Notes: a model not told the origin generated them from the sequence alone. Counted from the first letter of the stretch, positions 1 through 8,675 are shown. The stretch: 64,000 nt of DNA from Clostridium gelidum (GCF_019977655.1 NZ_AP024849.1:3195001-3259000), one strand, 5' to 3'. Numbers and translations are program-made.

Positions 1-514
1 TATCTATAGCAGGATTTGGATCATTTTCTCGTTCTTTTTCATAATCAATAATTACCCTAAAAATGTCAAGTTTATCAGCATCTCTGATTAATTTACAAAA
101 CAAAGCTTCTTTCTTATTTAAATCATGTGGAAGATCCTTTGTATTATGGAGACTTATAGCTTTAATAATAATTTCTTTCCAGTCTTTATCTAAATCTTTT
201 AAGATACTGTTTTCTTCTAATATTTTGATGCCTAGAGTTGCATGATTTATTGAAAGATCGTCATTAAATGTTTTGTATGTCCTAAATTGTTCAAATCTTC
301 CTATATCATGAAATAACCCTATTATCTCAGCAGTATTAACTTCTTCCTCTGTTAAATTTAAAGATTTCGCAATATTTACAGCATGTTTTGCAACCTTTAA
401 AGTGTGAATTTCCTTAAGTTCAATATTTTGATTTACTACATTGTCTTCTCCATAAAATCTTTTTACATATGAATTAAACCAATTATAATATTCTTTAACT
501 AATTTATTTTGCAT
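1..514 (-). CDS. HD-domain phosphohydrolase (3' end outside window)
   Basis: Read on the minus strand from the ATG at 512-514, the frame stays open to the window edge, giving about 171 residues. It has the features of an HD-superfamily metal phosphohydrolase: an early His (KEIHTLKVA), the HD pair in GLFHDIGRFEQF, a later His (SLHNTKDLP) and an Asp in RDADKLDIFRV. Such proteins hydrolyse phosphate esters of nucleotides or signalling nucleotides; the substrate cannot be told here. The start is backed by the absence of any in-frame start further upstream, although the best GGAAG ribosome site sits rather far away (about 20 nt). The C-terminus is missing. Confidence 0.8.
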   Translation of the reverse strand, partial: MQNKLVKEYYNWFNSYVKRFYGEDNVVNQNIELKEIHTLKVAKHAVNIAKSLNLTEEEVNTAEIIGLFHDIGRFEQFRTYKTFNDDLSINHATLGIKILEENSILKDLDKDWKEIIIKAISLHNTKDLPHDLNKKEALFCKLIRDADKLDIFRVIIDYEKERENDPNPAID

Positions 515-578
515 ATTTATCTCTTGTAAGATTCACTTCCTTTCTCTTATAGATATAATATTTATTTTTTGTATAATA

Positions 579-959
579 TTATTTATCCTCACGTAGTAAA
601 TAATCATTATTCTCTAGATCCTTAAAAGAAAACATTTTACCATATGGCATATTCATCAATTCTCCTACTTCTACAGAATTATTTTTCATATCAATATAAG
701 CTTTATCTATATCATTAGTGCTCAAAAGTATAGATGGATGTTCCACATTGACTGCTGGATTTTGGACTTTCATCATATTTTTATCATATAATATAAATGT
801 GGTAAGAGATTCTTTACTTGGAGCAACTTCAATCCATTTCATACCCGGACCCATTTCTTGTTCTAATTTAACAACAAAATTTAGTTTCTTTACCCAGAAA
901 TTCTTTGCATCCTCTTGGTTTTCAAAATATAATGTTATTTTTCCTATATTATTAATCAT
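579..959 (-). CDS. VOC (glyoxalase/bleomycin-resistance fold) family protein
   Basis: A 126-residue protein of single vicinal-oxygen-chelate size. It opens with GKITLYFENQEDAKNFW, the usual first beta-strand and helix of the VOC fold, and ends with the paired pattern MFSFKDLENNDYLL, typical of the last strands (F.D.DGN.. equivalent). Expected metal ligands are poorly kept, so it may be a binding or resistance protein rather than a lyase. A strong AGGAGG lies upstream of the ATG. It sits between an HD protein and a GNAT protein, all on the minus strand but each with its own ribosome site and no clear operon. Confidence 0.72.
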   Translation of the reverse strand: MINNIGKITLYFENQEDAKNFWVKKLNFVVKLEQEMGPGMKWIEVAPSKESLTTFILYDKNMMKVQNPAVNVEHPSILLSTNDIDKAYIDMKNNSVEVGELMNMPYGKMFSFKDLENNDYLLREDK

Positions 960-1006
960 ACTTTATTCCTCCTACTTGTATTATTAATACTAATCATGTT
1001 TGACTA

Positions 1007-1492
1007 TTATTTTATCTCCATTTGTTCATATTCATACATATGATAATTACATTCCTGCATGCCTAATGATTTATATGTAGCTTTTGCATTAATATTTTCT
1101 TTTTCTACATACAGCCTTATTCCTGCTATATCATCATCTTCATCACATATGTTCTTTACATAATTATATAACTCTTTATATACACCTTTTCTTCTATGTT
1201 TTGCATCAACATATACACTTTGTACCCAAAGAAACATTCCATTTCTCCAATCACTCCATTCATATGTATGCATAATTTGTCCTACAACTTTATCATTTAT
1301 TGTATAAACATAATATTGACCTTTGCTTTTATCTGATAACATTGATTCAACACCTTTAGTAAGGATTTCTAAATCTAATTCTTTATCTTCTGTTTCCTTT
1401 GCTAAGTTATAATTAAATTTTACTATAGTTTCTAAATCTTCTATTTTAGCTTTTCTTATTTTTATTGAATTTGAATTTTCATAATTACTCAT
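1007..1492 (-). CDS. GNAT-family N-acetyltransferase
   Basis: 161 residues with the GNAT layout: N-terminal IRKAKIEDLETIVKFNYNLA, a central strand FLWVQSVYVDAKHRRKGVYKELY that includes the acetyl-CoA pyrophosphate loop (RRKGVY for Q/RxxGxG/A), and a C-terminal ENINAKATYKSLGMQE helix followed by YHMYE. These enzymes move an acetyl group from acetyl-CoA to an amine; the acceptor is unknown. GGAGG precedes the ATG by a good distance. The gene is downstream of the ABC exporter operon but separated from it by a terminator hairpin. Confidence 0.85.
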   Translation of the reverse strand: MSNYENSNSIKIRKAKIEDLETIVKFNYNLAKETEDKELDLEILTKGVESMLSDKSKGQYYVYTINDKVVGQIMHTYEWSDWRNGMFLWVQSVYVDAKHRRKGVYKELYNYVKNICDEDDDIAGIRLYVEKENINAKATYKSLGMQECNYHMYEYEQMEIK

Positions 1493-1569
1493 TTGTTTCC
1501 TCCATATTATTTATTTCCTATATTTTAGCATTTAAATGTTATATTACATAGTATTTTTCTTTTTTAATT

Positions 1570-1631
1570 CAAAAAATTATAGTGTACGCCGAAAGGTAAT
1601 CTTAAAAATTATTCTACCCTTTGCGTACACC
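1570..1631 (-). terminator. Terminator of the marR-ABC operon
   Basis: Inverted repeat with outer arms GTGTACGC and GCGTACAC (1582-1630), extended inward by AAGGGTA/TACCTTT with small mismatches. On the minus strand a T-rich tract follows at 1571-1576. It lies between the second ABC gene and the GNAT gene. Confidence 0.65.
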
Positions 1632-1758
1632 ATTTAATTTTATATTTTAATAACTTACAATTATTTTAAATACTTTTTGTTCATTTCACTATCATTATTT
1701 TATCTAAGTTTGTTGCAACGCCAATAAAAGGATTGATTTTTCTTTGCAACTACTTATA

Positions 1759-3693
1759 TTATACTACTTCATTATCTAAAGCTGCTCCAGTAAATTGGCT
1801 ATTATAAAGATCTGCATAGAAGCCATTCTTTTCAAGAAGTTCATTATGATTACCCATCTCAATGATGCTTCCTTTATTCATAACTAATATTAACTCTGCA
1901 TCTCTAATTGTAGAAAGTCTATGTGCTATTACAAAACTTGTTCTATTTTGCATTAGTTCTGTCATAGCCCTTTGTATATAAACTTCTGTTCTTGAGTCAA
2001 CACTACTTGTAGCTTCATCAAGTATCATAATAGTTGGATTTGCAAGTATTGCACGAGCTATAGTAAGCAGTTGTTTTTGACCTTGTGATATATTTGAAGC
2101 TTCTTCATTTAGTATTGTATTATATCCATCTGGAAGAGTCTTAATAAAATGATGTGCATGTGCTGCTTTTGCAGCTTGCATAACTTCTTCTTCTGTGGCT
2201 CCTTTTCTGCCATAAGCAATATTATCAAATATTGTGCCATTAAATAGCCAAGTATCTTGAAGTACCATACCAAACATATTACGTAATTCTCCACGTTTTA
2301 TGTCTCTAATATCTACTCCATCAATTGTAATATTCCCTGCACCTATCTCATAAAAACGCATAAGCAAATTAACAAGGGTAGTTTTACCTGCACCAGTTGG
2401 CCCAACAATTGCAATTGTATGACCTTGTTTTACATCTATGTTCATGTTATTAATAAGAGGTTCTTCTGTTTTATAGCTAAAGTTAACATTTTCAAATTTA
2501 ACTTCTCCCTTAGGAAATTCTATAATTTTAGAATCAGTAGAATCTGGTATTTCTTCAACTTCATCTAATAATTCAAATATACGTTCAGCTGAAGCTACTG
2601 TAGATTGAATAATATTTGCAATATTAGCAGTTTGAACTATTGGTTGAGTAAACTGACTAGAATATTGAATAAAGGCTTGAATATCACCAATAGTAATTTT
2701 GCCTTGTATTGCTAAATAACCACCAACAACAGAAACTACTACATAGCCTATGTTACTAACAAATCTCATCATAGGCATTATTATTCCAGATATAAACTGA
2801 GCTTTCCAACCTGCATTGTATAATTTATCATTGATATTTTTAAATTCTTTAATAGAATCACGTTCATGTCCAAAAGCCTTAACAATTTTGTGACCAGTAT
2901 ACATTTCTTCAACGTGACCATTAAGTGCTCCAATTTCTTTTTGTTGAGCTGCAAAATATTTTTGAGAACGCTTTGCAACAAGTGCTGTTACCAAAATATA
3001 CAGTGGCAAAGTTAAAATAACAACAAGTGTCATTAATGGACTTATGGTTAACATCATTACAATAATACCAATGATAGTAACAATAGATGTAATAAGTTGT
3101 GTAAGACTTTGTTGAAGGGTTGTTGCAATATTATCAACATCATTTGTTACACGACTTAAAATCTCACCATGAGTTCTTGCATCAAAAAATTTCAGTGGTA
3201 GCCGTGAAATCTTATCTTCAACATCTCTACGAATATTATAAACAGTTTTTTGTGCAACTCCAGCCATAATATATTGTTGCAGAAATCCAAAAAGTGTGCT
3301 TATTAAATATAATCCAAGTAACAATAAAATAACATTTCTTATATATGTAAAGTCTATACTAGGGATCGTAATATTAGCATCTTTACCTGCTTTAACCAAA
3401 GCAGTATTTTGACCTATTGCTGTAAATTTTGCTATTAAGCCTTCAACTAATCTAGTTATAGCCCAGCCTGAAATTTTAGGTCCTACTATACTAAAAATAG
3501 TACTGAAGATTGCAAATATAAACACTAAAATAAAATTAACTCTTTGCGGTTTTAAATAGCTTAAAAGCCTTTTTAAAGTTCCCTTAAAGTCCTTTGCTTT
3601 TACGACTGGGCCACGTGCGAAAGAACCCATTGGGCCACCACCTGGACCTCCCATTCCACTTTTTTGTTTATTTACATTTTTATTTTCGCTCAT
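1759..3693 (-). CDS. ABC exporter half-transporter (consensus ATPase subunit)
   Basis: 644 residues: a Gly-rich N-terminus, a six-helix type IV exporter membrane domain (about 45-345) and a nucleotide-binding domain with Walker A GPTGAGKT (431-438), Walker B MILDEATS and the switch His in AHRLS. The signature motif is weakened to ISQGQ (535-539). Its neighbour has the opposite defect, so the two subunits fit the asymmetric heterodimers of the BmrCD/LmrCD/TM287-288 type, which pump drugs or lipids out across the membrane. This subunit would supply Walker A and B of the working ATP site. Its start overlaps the stop of the upstream subunit by four bases (ATGA-type), showing translational coupling. 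Drug specificity cannot be read from sequence. Confidence 0.92.
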   Translation of the reverse strand: MSENKNVNKQKSGMGGPGGGPMGSFARGPVVKAKDFKGTLKRLLSYLKPQRVNFILVFIFAIFSTIFSIVGPKISGWAITRLVEGLIAKFTAIGQNTALVKAGKDANITIPSIDFTYIRNVILLLLGLYLISTLFGFLQQYIMAGVAQKTVYNIRRDVEDKISRLPLKFFDARTHGEILSRVTNDVDNIATTLQQSLTQLITSIVTIIGIIVMMLTISPLMTLVVILTLPLYILVTALVAKRSQKYFAAQQKEIGALNGHVEEMYTGHKIVKAFGHERDSIKEFKNINDKLYNAGWKAQFISGIIMPMMRFVSNIGYVVVSVVGGYLAIQGKITIGDIQAFIQYSSQFTQPIVQTANIANIIQSTVASAERIFELLDEVEEIPDSTDSKIIEFPKGEVKFENVNFSYKTEEPLINNMNIDVKQGHTIAIVGPTGAGKTTLVNLLMRFYEIGAGNITIDGVDIRDIKRGELRNMFGMVLQDTWLFNGTIFDNIAYGRKGATEEEVMQAAKAAHAHHFIKTLPDGYNTILNEEASNISQGQKQLLTIARAILANPTIMILDEATSSVDSRTEVYIQRAMTELMQNRTSFVIAHRLSTIRDAELILVMNKGSIIEMGNHNELLEKNGFYADLYNSQFTGAALDNEVV

Positions 3694-5465
3694 GCTAATT
3701 CCTCCTCTGAAAGCTGTGAAGATACAATTTCATGATATACTTTGCAGCTAGTTAAAAGTTCTTTGTGAGTTCCCATACCTGAAATAGCGCCATCATCTAA
3801 AACTATGATTCTATCTGCATCCATAACTGTTGCAACTCTTTGAGCAATAATAAGTACTGTAGCTTTTGCTGTCTCATTTTTAAGTGATGCACGTAATCGT
3901 GCATCAGTTTTAAAGTCAAGTGCTGAAAAACTGTCATCAAAAATATATATTTCAGGCTTTCTAACTAAAGCACGCGCTATGGATAAACGTTGTTTTTGTC
4001 CACCAGAAATATTTGTGCCTCCTTGAGCTATAACATGTTCATAGCCTTCTGACATTGTATTAATAAAATCTGTAGCCTGAGCTACTTTAGCTGCATGCTC
4101 AATTTCTTCAATAGTAGCATTATCCTTACCATATTTTATATTTTCAGCAATTGTTCCAGAAAAAAGTACTGTCTGTTGAGGAACAAAACCTATTTTTGCT
4201 CTAAGACTTTCTTGACTCATTTCTCTTACATCTACTCCATCCACGAGTACGCAACCACTAGTTGCATCATAAAAACGCGGTATTAAGTTTATTAAGGTAG
4301 ATTTACCTGAACCTGTACCACCAATAATTGCAGTTATTTCACCTGGCTTCGCACTAAAATTTATGTTACTCACAGCTGGCTGATCTGCACCAGGGTAGCT
4401 AAAACTTACATCTTTAAACTCAACATATCCACTTTCTTTATCAGCAAGTATAGCCTTCTGTGGATCTAAAATTTCTGGTTCCATTTCTAATACTTCATTT
4501 ATTCTTATGGCAGAAGCTTGAGCTCTCGGTATCATTATAAATACCATAGAAAGCATTAAAAAACCAAATAAAATTTGCATTCCATATTGAATAAATGCTA
4601 TTAATGAACCAATTTGCATATTACCAGCATCTATTCGTATACCACCAAACCAAATTATAGCAACAGTTGTAACATTCATAATTAACATCATCATTGGCAT
4701 TAAAAATGCCATAATCTTATTTACTTTTATAGCATTATCCATAAGATCAATGCTTGCATCATCAAATCTAACTTTTTCTGTATCTATACGGTTAAAAGCA
4801 CGTATTACACGAATTCCAGTAAGTCCTTCACGTAATACAAGATTCAATTTGTCTATTTTTACTTGCATCAATTTAAATAATGGCATAGCTGATTTAAGTG
4901 TTACTCCAATGATAATTCCAAGGAGAGGAATTATTACTGCAAAAATCCAAGTTAAAGGTGCATCCTCTCTTAAAGCCATAACAATACCACCTATGGCAGT
5001 TAAAGGTGCAAAAAGCATAATAGAAAAAATCATTATAGTTACTGCTTGAATTTGAGTAACATCATTTGTAGTTCTTGTTATAAGAGTAGCAGTACCAACC
5101 TTATCAAACTCATGCAATGAAAAACCTTCAACTTTGGTAAATAATTCATTACGAAGAATTCTACCAAAACCCACAGCAGTTCTTGAAGATAAGAATGTAG
5201 ATATAACTGAGCATACAGCCCCACCTGCTGAAATAAGTAACATGATTCCACCTGTTCTAAGAATGTAATCTACACCTTGATACGAACCACTAAATCCTAA
5301 AAATGAAATAGTTTGAACTACATCCTTTTGTACTATACCTTTATCAACTATATCAGCCATTAAATTTGGTAAATACAGATTTGCAAGAACTTGCGTAAAA
5401 ATTAATAAAATTACTGCAACTATTTGTAATGAGTATTGTTTTAGAAACCTAAACAATTTAAGCAT
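3690..5465 (-). CDS. ABC exporter half-transporter (degenerate ATPase subunit)
   Basis: 591 residues with six membrane helices (about 1-320) and a nucleotide-binding domain. Walker A is GGTGSGKS (382-389) and the signature SGGQ (487-490) is canonical, but Walker B ends in FDDS where the catalytic Glu is expected, and the switch His is Gln (AQR, 541-543). These are the marks of the degenerate half of a heterodimeric exporter. It is the first exporter gene after marR and overlaps the second one. The leader between marR and this gene holds the 74-bp short form of a palindromic element, ending 30 nt before the ATG. Expected to be repressed by the MarR protein. Confidence 0.92.
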   Translation of the reverse strand: MLKLFRFLKQYSLQIVAVILLIFTQVLANLYLPNLMADIVDKGIVQKDVVQTISFLGFSGSYQGVDYILRTGGIMLLISAGGAVCSVISTFLSSRTAVGFGRILRNELFTKVEGFSLHEFDKVGTATLITRTTNDVTQIQAVTIMIFSIMLFAPLTAIGGIVMALREDAPLTWIFAVIIPLLGIIIGVTLKSAMPLFKLMQVKIDKLNLVLREGLTGIRVIRAFNRIDTEKVRFDDASIDLMDNAIKVNKIMAFLMPMMMLIMNVTTVAIIWFGGIRIDAGNMQIGSLIAFIQYGMQILFGFLMLSMVFIMIPRAQASAIRINEVLEMEPEILDPQKAILADKESGYVEFKDVSFSYPGADQPAVSNINFSAKPGEITAIIGGTGSGKSTLINLIPRFYDATSGCVLVDGVDVREMSQESLRAKIGFVPQQTVLFSGTIAENIKYGKDNATIEEIEHAAKVAQATDFINTMSEGYEHVIAQGGTNISGGQKQRLSIARALVRKPEIYIFDDSFSALDFKTDARLRASLKNETAKATVLIIAQRVATVMDADRIIVLDDGAISGMGTHKELLTSCKVYHEIVSSQLSEEELA

Positions 5466-5495
5466 TTAATATCATCTCCATTTATTGTTATTATT

Positions 5496-5569
5496 TTAGA
5501 CACATGAAAGAAAATAACAAGTCAAAAATGTCATACAGATGGACTAGTTATTTTTTTGATTGTGCCTTA
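5496..5569. repeat. Short (74-bp) form of the palindromic leader element
   Basis: The ends TTAGACACATGAAAG and TTTGATTGTGCCTTA match the ends of the 165-bp elements at 34499 and 43693, but the middle is replaced by a few bases, leaving one long hairpin. Its outer end supplies the TAA stop codon of marR (5567-5569), and its inner end lies 30 nt before the ABC gene. It may act as a processing, attenuation or insertion site. Confidence 0.7.
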
Positions 5570-6007
5570 TTCTTGCTGAACACTTAAGAGTTTCTTAAGT
5601 GCATCTAAGCCTTCAGATATTTTGCGAAGTTCTTCTGGGCTTCCTTGACTGATTATTTTTTCAACGTTTTTTTCCATTTGCTTATGAAAAACTTTATGCA
5701 TATCTTCAAAGTTTGGAGATATACTTACATAAACTACTCTCTTATCCTCTTTACTTCTTTCTCTTACCACCATTTCCTGTGCTTCAAGCCTATCTATAAT
5801 TCCAGATACAGTACTATTTGATAAACAAAGCTTACTACTAAGTTCTGTTATCTTCATTTTCTTATTCTTACTCAAAAGTCCAATAACCATACCTTGTGGT
5901 GCAGAAATACCTGCATCACCAAGCAACTTTTTCATATTATGTTTAAATAAATGCATTACCTCTTGGAAAAGTCTTGCAACTTCCATACTATCGTTTACTG
6001 TGTCCAT
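5567..6007 (-). CDS. MarR-family transcriptional regulator
   Basis: 146 residues with the winged-helix MarR fold: MKITELSSKLCLSNSTVSGIIDRLEAQEMVVRERSKEDKRVVYVSIS covers the recognition helix and the wing with its DxR signature (EDKR). MarR proteins are dimers that usually repress a neighbouring efflux gene and let go on binding a phenolic or drug ligand. It is first in an operon with both exporter subunits, and its own promoter overlaps four tandem 15-bp repeats, so autorepression is expected. The stop codon is part of the short palindromic element. Confidence 0.9.
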   Translation of the reverse strand: MDTVNDSMEVARLFQEVMHLFKHNMKKLLGDAGISAPQGMVIGLLSKNKKMKITELSSKLCLSNSTVSGIIDRLEAQEMVVRERSKEDKRVVYVSISPNFEDMHKVFHKQMEKNVEKIISQGSPEELRKISEGLDALKKLLSVQQE

Positions 6008-6028
6008 TTTATCTCCACCTTAAAATAT

Positions 6029-6088
6029 ATTTCGCTTACGTATATTTCTATTGCGAATGTTTCGTTTGCGAATGTTTCGCTTACGAAA
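6029..6088 (-). promoter_or_regulatory. Operator array: four tandem 15-bp repeats
   Basis: On the minus strand four abutting 15-bp units occupy 6074-6088, 6059-6073, 6044-6058 and 6029-6043. The first is TTTCGTAAGCGAAAC; the rest follow the pattern ATTCGYAAACGAAAC with a few changes. Each unit is itself a partial palindrome (TTCGTnnnCGAA). The array begins four bases after the -10 box and covers the transcription start, as expected for a MarR operator. Confidence 0.75.
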
Positions 6089-6091
6089 TAA

Positions 6092-6120
6092 ATTATAATC
6101 TCATAAACATTTTCTGTCAA
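6092..6120 (-). promoter_or_regulatory. Sigma-A promoter of the marR-ABC operon
   Basis: Perfect TTGACA (6115-6120) and TATAAT (6092-6097) on the minus strand, separated by exactly 17 bases. Such a full-consensus promoter needs strong repression, which fits the operator array just downstream. Confidence 0.85.
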
Positions 6121-6133
6121 GGTATATTCAAAT

Positions 6134-6164
6134 AAAAAAACTTCGCATAAATTTTACGCGAAGT
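6134..6164 (-). terminator. Terminator of the nitroreductase gene
   Basis: Hairpin ACTTCGC/GCGAAGT (6140-6164) with a run of T on the minus strand at 6134-6140. It separates the nitroreductase gene from the marR promoter. Confidence 0.75.
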
Positions 6165-6242
6165 CTTTAATCCATATAAGGTTTTAAGTCAATGTCAAAA
6201 AGTAATATTCAAAAATGTACACTATAGAAAATACTAACTACA

Positions 6243-7070
6243 TTACCATTTTTCCCAGTGTACCTTAGTTCCATCATATCTTGGCGTAAACTCTTTTTCT
6301 TCTGCATGATAGCCTAATGCAATTACTGCAATTGGAATAACTTTCTCTGGCAAATTAAAATACTCACAAATATATTTATAACTTGGACATGATTTAAGTA
6401 ATCCACACCAGGTAGCACCTAAGCCTAACCCATGAGCTGCAATCAATATATTTTGTGCAGAAGCTGAACAATCCTCTAATAAAAATTCATTTATGCCTTC
6501 TATATTCTTATCTCCACAAACTATTATACAACAATTTGCTGTAAGAAAAGGCTTATGATTGTTTTCATCTGCCATATTTGAAATGACAACTTTATTATTT
6601 GTTATAACAAAATGCCAAGGTCGCTTTCCTTTTGCATTTGGCGCACAAAAACCTGCTTGAAGAATGGTATCAATCTTTGATTTTTCAACATCTTTAGATG
6701 AAAATATTCGTATGCTTTGTCTTGAATTAATTGCAGTTAAAACATTAATATTGCATAATTCATTTTCAATAACTTTGCGTTCTCCTGAATCATATAATGC
6801 CTCTTTATCAAGATCCATAGTAACCTCAATTTCCATATCATCTACATTAATGCCAATTTTTTTCTTCAATTTTTTATCCACGCTCATTATATATTTCCCA
6901 TTTCCTCTTGAAATAAGCTTATTTCTATAATCTACACCATTAATGTTACCATATACTTTTATTGTGCCTTTTTTAACATTAAACTCTTCTGCTGCATTAA
7001 ATGGTAAATCAATAACAGTAAGACCACCTTTCTCTTTTGTGTTTATTAAAACTGTTTTAAACTTCTGCAT
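6243..7070 (-). CDS. DUF1905-nitroreductase fusion protein
   Basis: 275 residues in two parts. Residues 1-90 (FKTVLINTKEKGGLTVIDLPFNAAEEF ... GNGKYIMSVDKKLKKKIGI) look like the small beta-barrel DUF1905 family. Residues about 112-275 are a nitroreductase-family flavoprotein: RQSIRIFSSKDVEKSKIDTILQAGFCAPNAKG at the FMN site, LGLGATWCGL and the ending VIPIAVIALGYHAEE. Nitroreductases use NAD(P)H and FMN to reduce nitro groups, quinones or related electrophiles. It lies 12 nt after the AraC-type regulator in the same direction, so the two probably share a transcript. DUF1905 domains usually occur alone or beside YdeI-like domains, so this pairing is uncommon in my knowledge. Confidence 0.8.
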   Translation of the reverse strand: MQKFKTVLINTKEKGGLTVIDLPFNAAEEFNVKKGTIKVYGNINGVDYRNKLISRGNGKYIMSVDKKLKKKIGINVDDMEIEVTMDLDKEALYDSGERKVIENELCNINVLTAINSRQSIRIFSSKDVEKSKIDTILQAGFCAPNAKGKRPWHFVITNNKVVISNMADENNHKPFLTANCCIIVCGDKNIEGINEFLLEDCSASAQNILIAAHGLGLGATWCGLLKSCPSYKYICEYFNLPEKVIPIAVIALGYHAEEKEFTPRYDGTKVHWEKW

Positions 7071-7082
7071 ATTTCCACATCC

Positions 7083-8435
7083 TTAAACTTTTACTTTTAT
7101 TGGCATATACAATATCATATCTGTTTCCATTTCAATATGTGGGTCATTGATTTTATATTCTTCAAAAAACCAATAATCCCCAATACAATACTCCTTACTT
7201 TTGGACATCCAATTCATAAACTCTCCCAAAGCCCATCCATTATATTTATATTTAGATTTCATAACGGCATAATATCCACCTTTGAATTCCTCTAACTTTA
7301 TGTTAGGGTTATCTGTTTTAAATTCTTTATCAACAGTTGTATGGATTTTGAAAAAGAAATCATCATGTCCAATTCTTTCATAGTTATAATAAGCAAAAAA
7401 TCTATTATTTAAGTTGTCACTAAATAACCCTTCAGATGCTGCCCATTTTAGAAAGTAGTCTCTCCCTTTATCGATTGCATCTTTGCCTGTCACCATATAA
7501 GTAGCTGTCCACATAGGTTCAACATTTTCAAAAGTTTTTATCATATCGATATTATTCTTTTCCATAATAGGCATATATAAATCTACTCCACCTATATGAT
7601 TGAAGTTATCATCAAAACCCAAATGTTCTTCAAGCCATTGGTGACCACCATAAATGTATTTACTATCTGTCAACCAGTTATTGAATCTTTTCCATGCTTT
7701 CATTATTTCATATCCTATTTCACCATTCTCATCTGGTTTTACACCAATTACAGCATAAAGCCCTCCATCAAGAAATTTTGTTTTAATTTTATCATCATTA
7801 ACATCTATATCTTCATCAATTGTAATACAAACTTCATAACCATATTCATCATGACCTTCTGATGGACTAGGATTATCAAAACCCCAAATTCGTAATTTTT
7901 GCTCATTTATATTCATCCCAGTCTTATTTATCCACTCTCTCATTACTGTAAAAGCATTATCTTCAGAGTGTTTTCCATAATAGCAATAATAAGCTACTCT
8001 CATAGTTTCAAGTTTTTTTAGAACTTTTATATCAGGATATTTTTCAAGGAGTTTTTTATCCTGAACATCAAAATATTTATCCATAACATTCATCCTTTCA
8101 AAGCTATATATTTGATTTTGCTCTCTGAAATCACTTGGCAAAAATCCAGTAATACGCTTAAAAGCTCTTGAAAATGTATCTCCACTATTAAAGTCATACT
8201 TCACAGCAATGTCAATTATACAAACATTGCTACTTCTAATATCAAAAGCTGCAAAACTAATTCTACGAAGCCTAATATATTCTTTTATTGAATGACCAAC
8301 AATAGCAAAAAACAATCTATAGTAGTTAGATTGTGACATGTATGCTTCTTTGGCTACAAGATTTAAATCAATCTTATTTTCAAGGTTTCTTTCAATGTAA
8401 TCAATAGATTTTTGTATGCGTTCATAATAGTTCAA
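7083..8435 (-). CDS. AraC-family regulator with two GyrI-like effector domains
   Basis: About 450 residues. The N-terminal 100 hold the double helix-turn-helix of AraC proteins (IDLNLVAKEAYMSQSNYYRLFF and CIIDIAVKYDFNSGDTFSRAFKRITG). The rest is two tandem GyrI/effector-binding-like modules, each ending in an LYMPI-type strand (VDLYMPIMEK and MILYMPIKVK). These modules bind small hydrophobic molecules, so it is likely a drug or metabolite sensor acting on the fused nitroreductase just downstream. I chose the TTG at 8435 because GGAG sits nine bases before it; an in-frame ATG at 8480 would add 15 residues but has only a weak ribosome site. Confidence 0.82.
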   Translation of the reverse strand: MNYYERIQKSIDYIERNLENKIDLNLVAKEAYMSQSNYYRLFFAIVGHSIKEYIRLRRISFAAFDIRSSNVCIIDIAVKYDFNSGDTFSRAFKRITGFLPSDFREQNQIYSFERMNVMDKYFDVQDKKLLEKYPDIKVLKKLETMRVAYYCYYGKHSEDNAFTVMREWINKTGMNINEQKLRIWGFDNPSPSEGHDEYGYEVCITIDEDIDVNDDKIKTKFLDGGLYAVIGVKPDENGEIGYEIMKAWKRFNNWLTDSKYIYGGHQWLEEHLGFDDNFNHIGGVDLYMPIMEKNNIDMIKTFENVEPMWTATYMVTGKDAIDKGRDYFLKWAASEGLFSDNLNNRFFAYYNYERIGHDDFFFKIHTTVDKEFKTDNPNIKLEEFKGGYYAVMKSKYKYNGWALGEFMNWMSKSKEYCIGDYWFFEEYKINDPHIEMETDMILYMPIKVKV

Positions 8436-8575
8436 TGGAATGCACTCCTTTAATATCTTAAGATAAATATAGATTATCATACCTTAATTACCATTGTCCG
8501 ACTTTTTTTCTAAATATCCATTGATGTACTTTTATGACTTCCACTTTTACCTAATACACCAACAATTTCTTATTA

Positions 8576-8601
8576 TATAATTGATAACCATTTTCATTTA
8601 C
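8576..8601 (+). promoter_or_regulatory. -10 box with overlapping Fur-like box
   Basis: TATAAT at 8576-8581 is followed at 8583-8601 by GATAACCATTTTCATTTAC, which matches 14 of 19 positions of the classical Fur box. The -35 is poor. The layout copies that of the flavodoxin promoter at 10212. Confidence 0.45.
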
Positions 8602-8675
8602 TTTTTATTTCTCATATGGTATATTATTTTTAGTATTAAACTAATAGGTAATAATAAAATAAAGGGAGTGATTAA

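Noticed and set aside
718..987. Plus-strand ORF of 89 codons opposite the VOC gene
   Set aside because: Antisense shadow; no ribosome site, and the minus-strand frame matches a known fold.
4750..5049. Plus-strand ORF of 99 codons within the first ABC gene
   Set aside because: Antisense to a conserved membrane domain; no domain or start signal.
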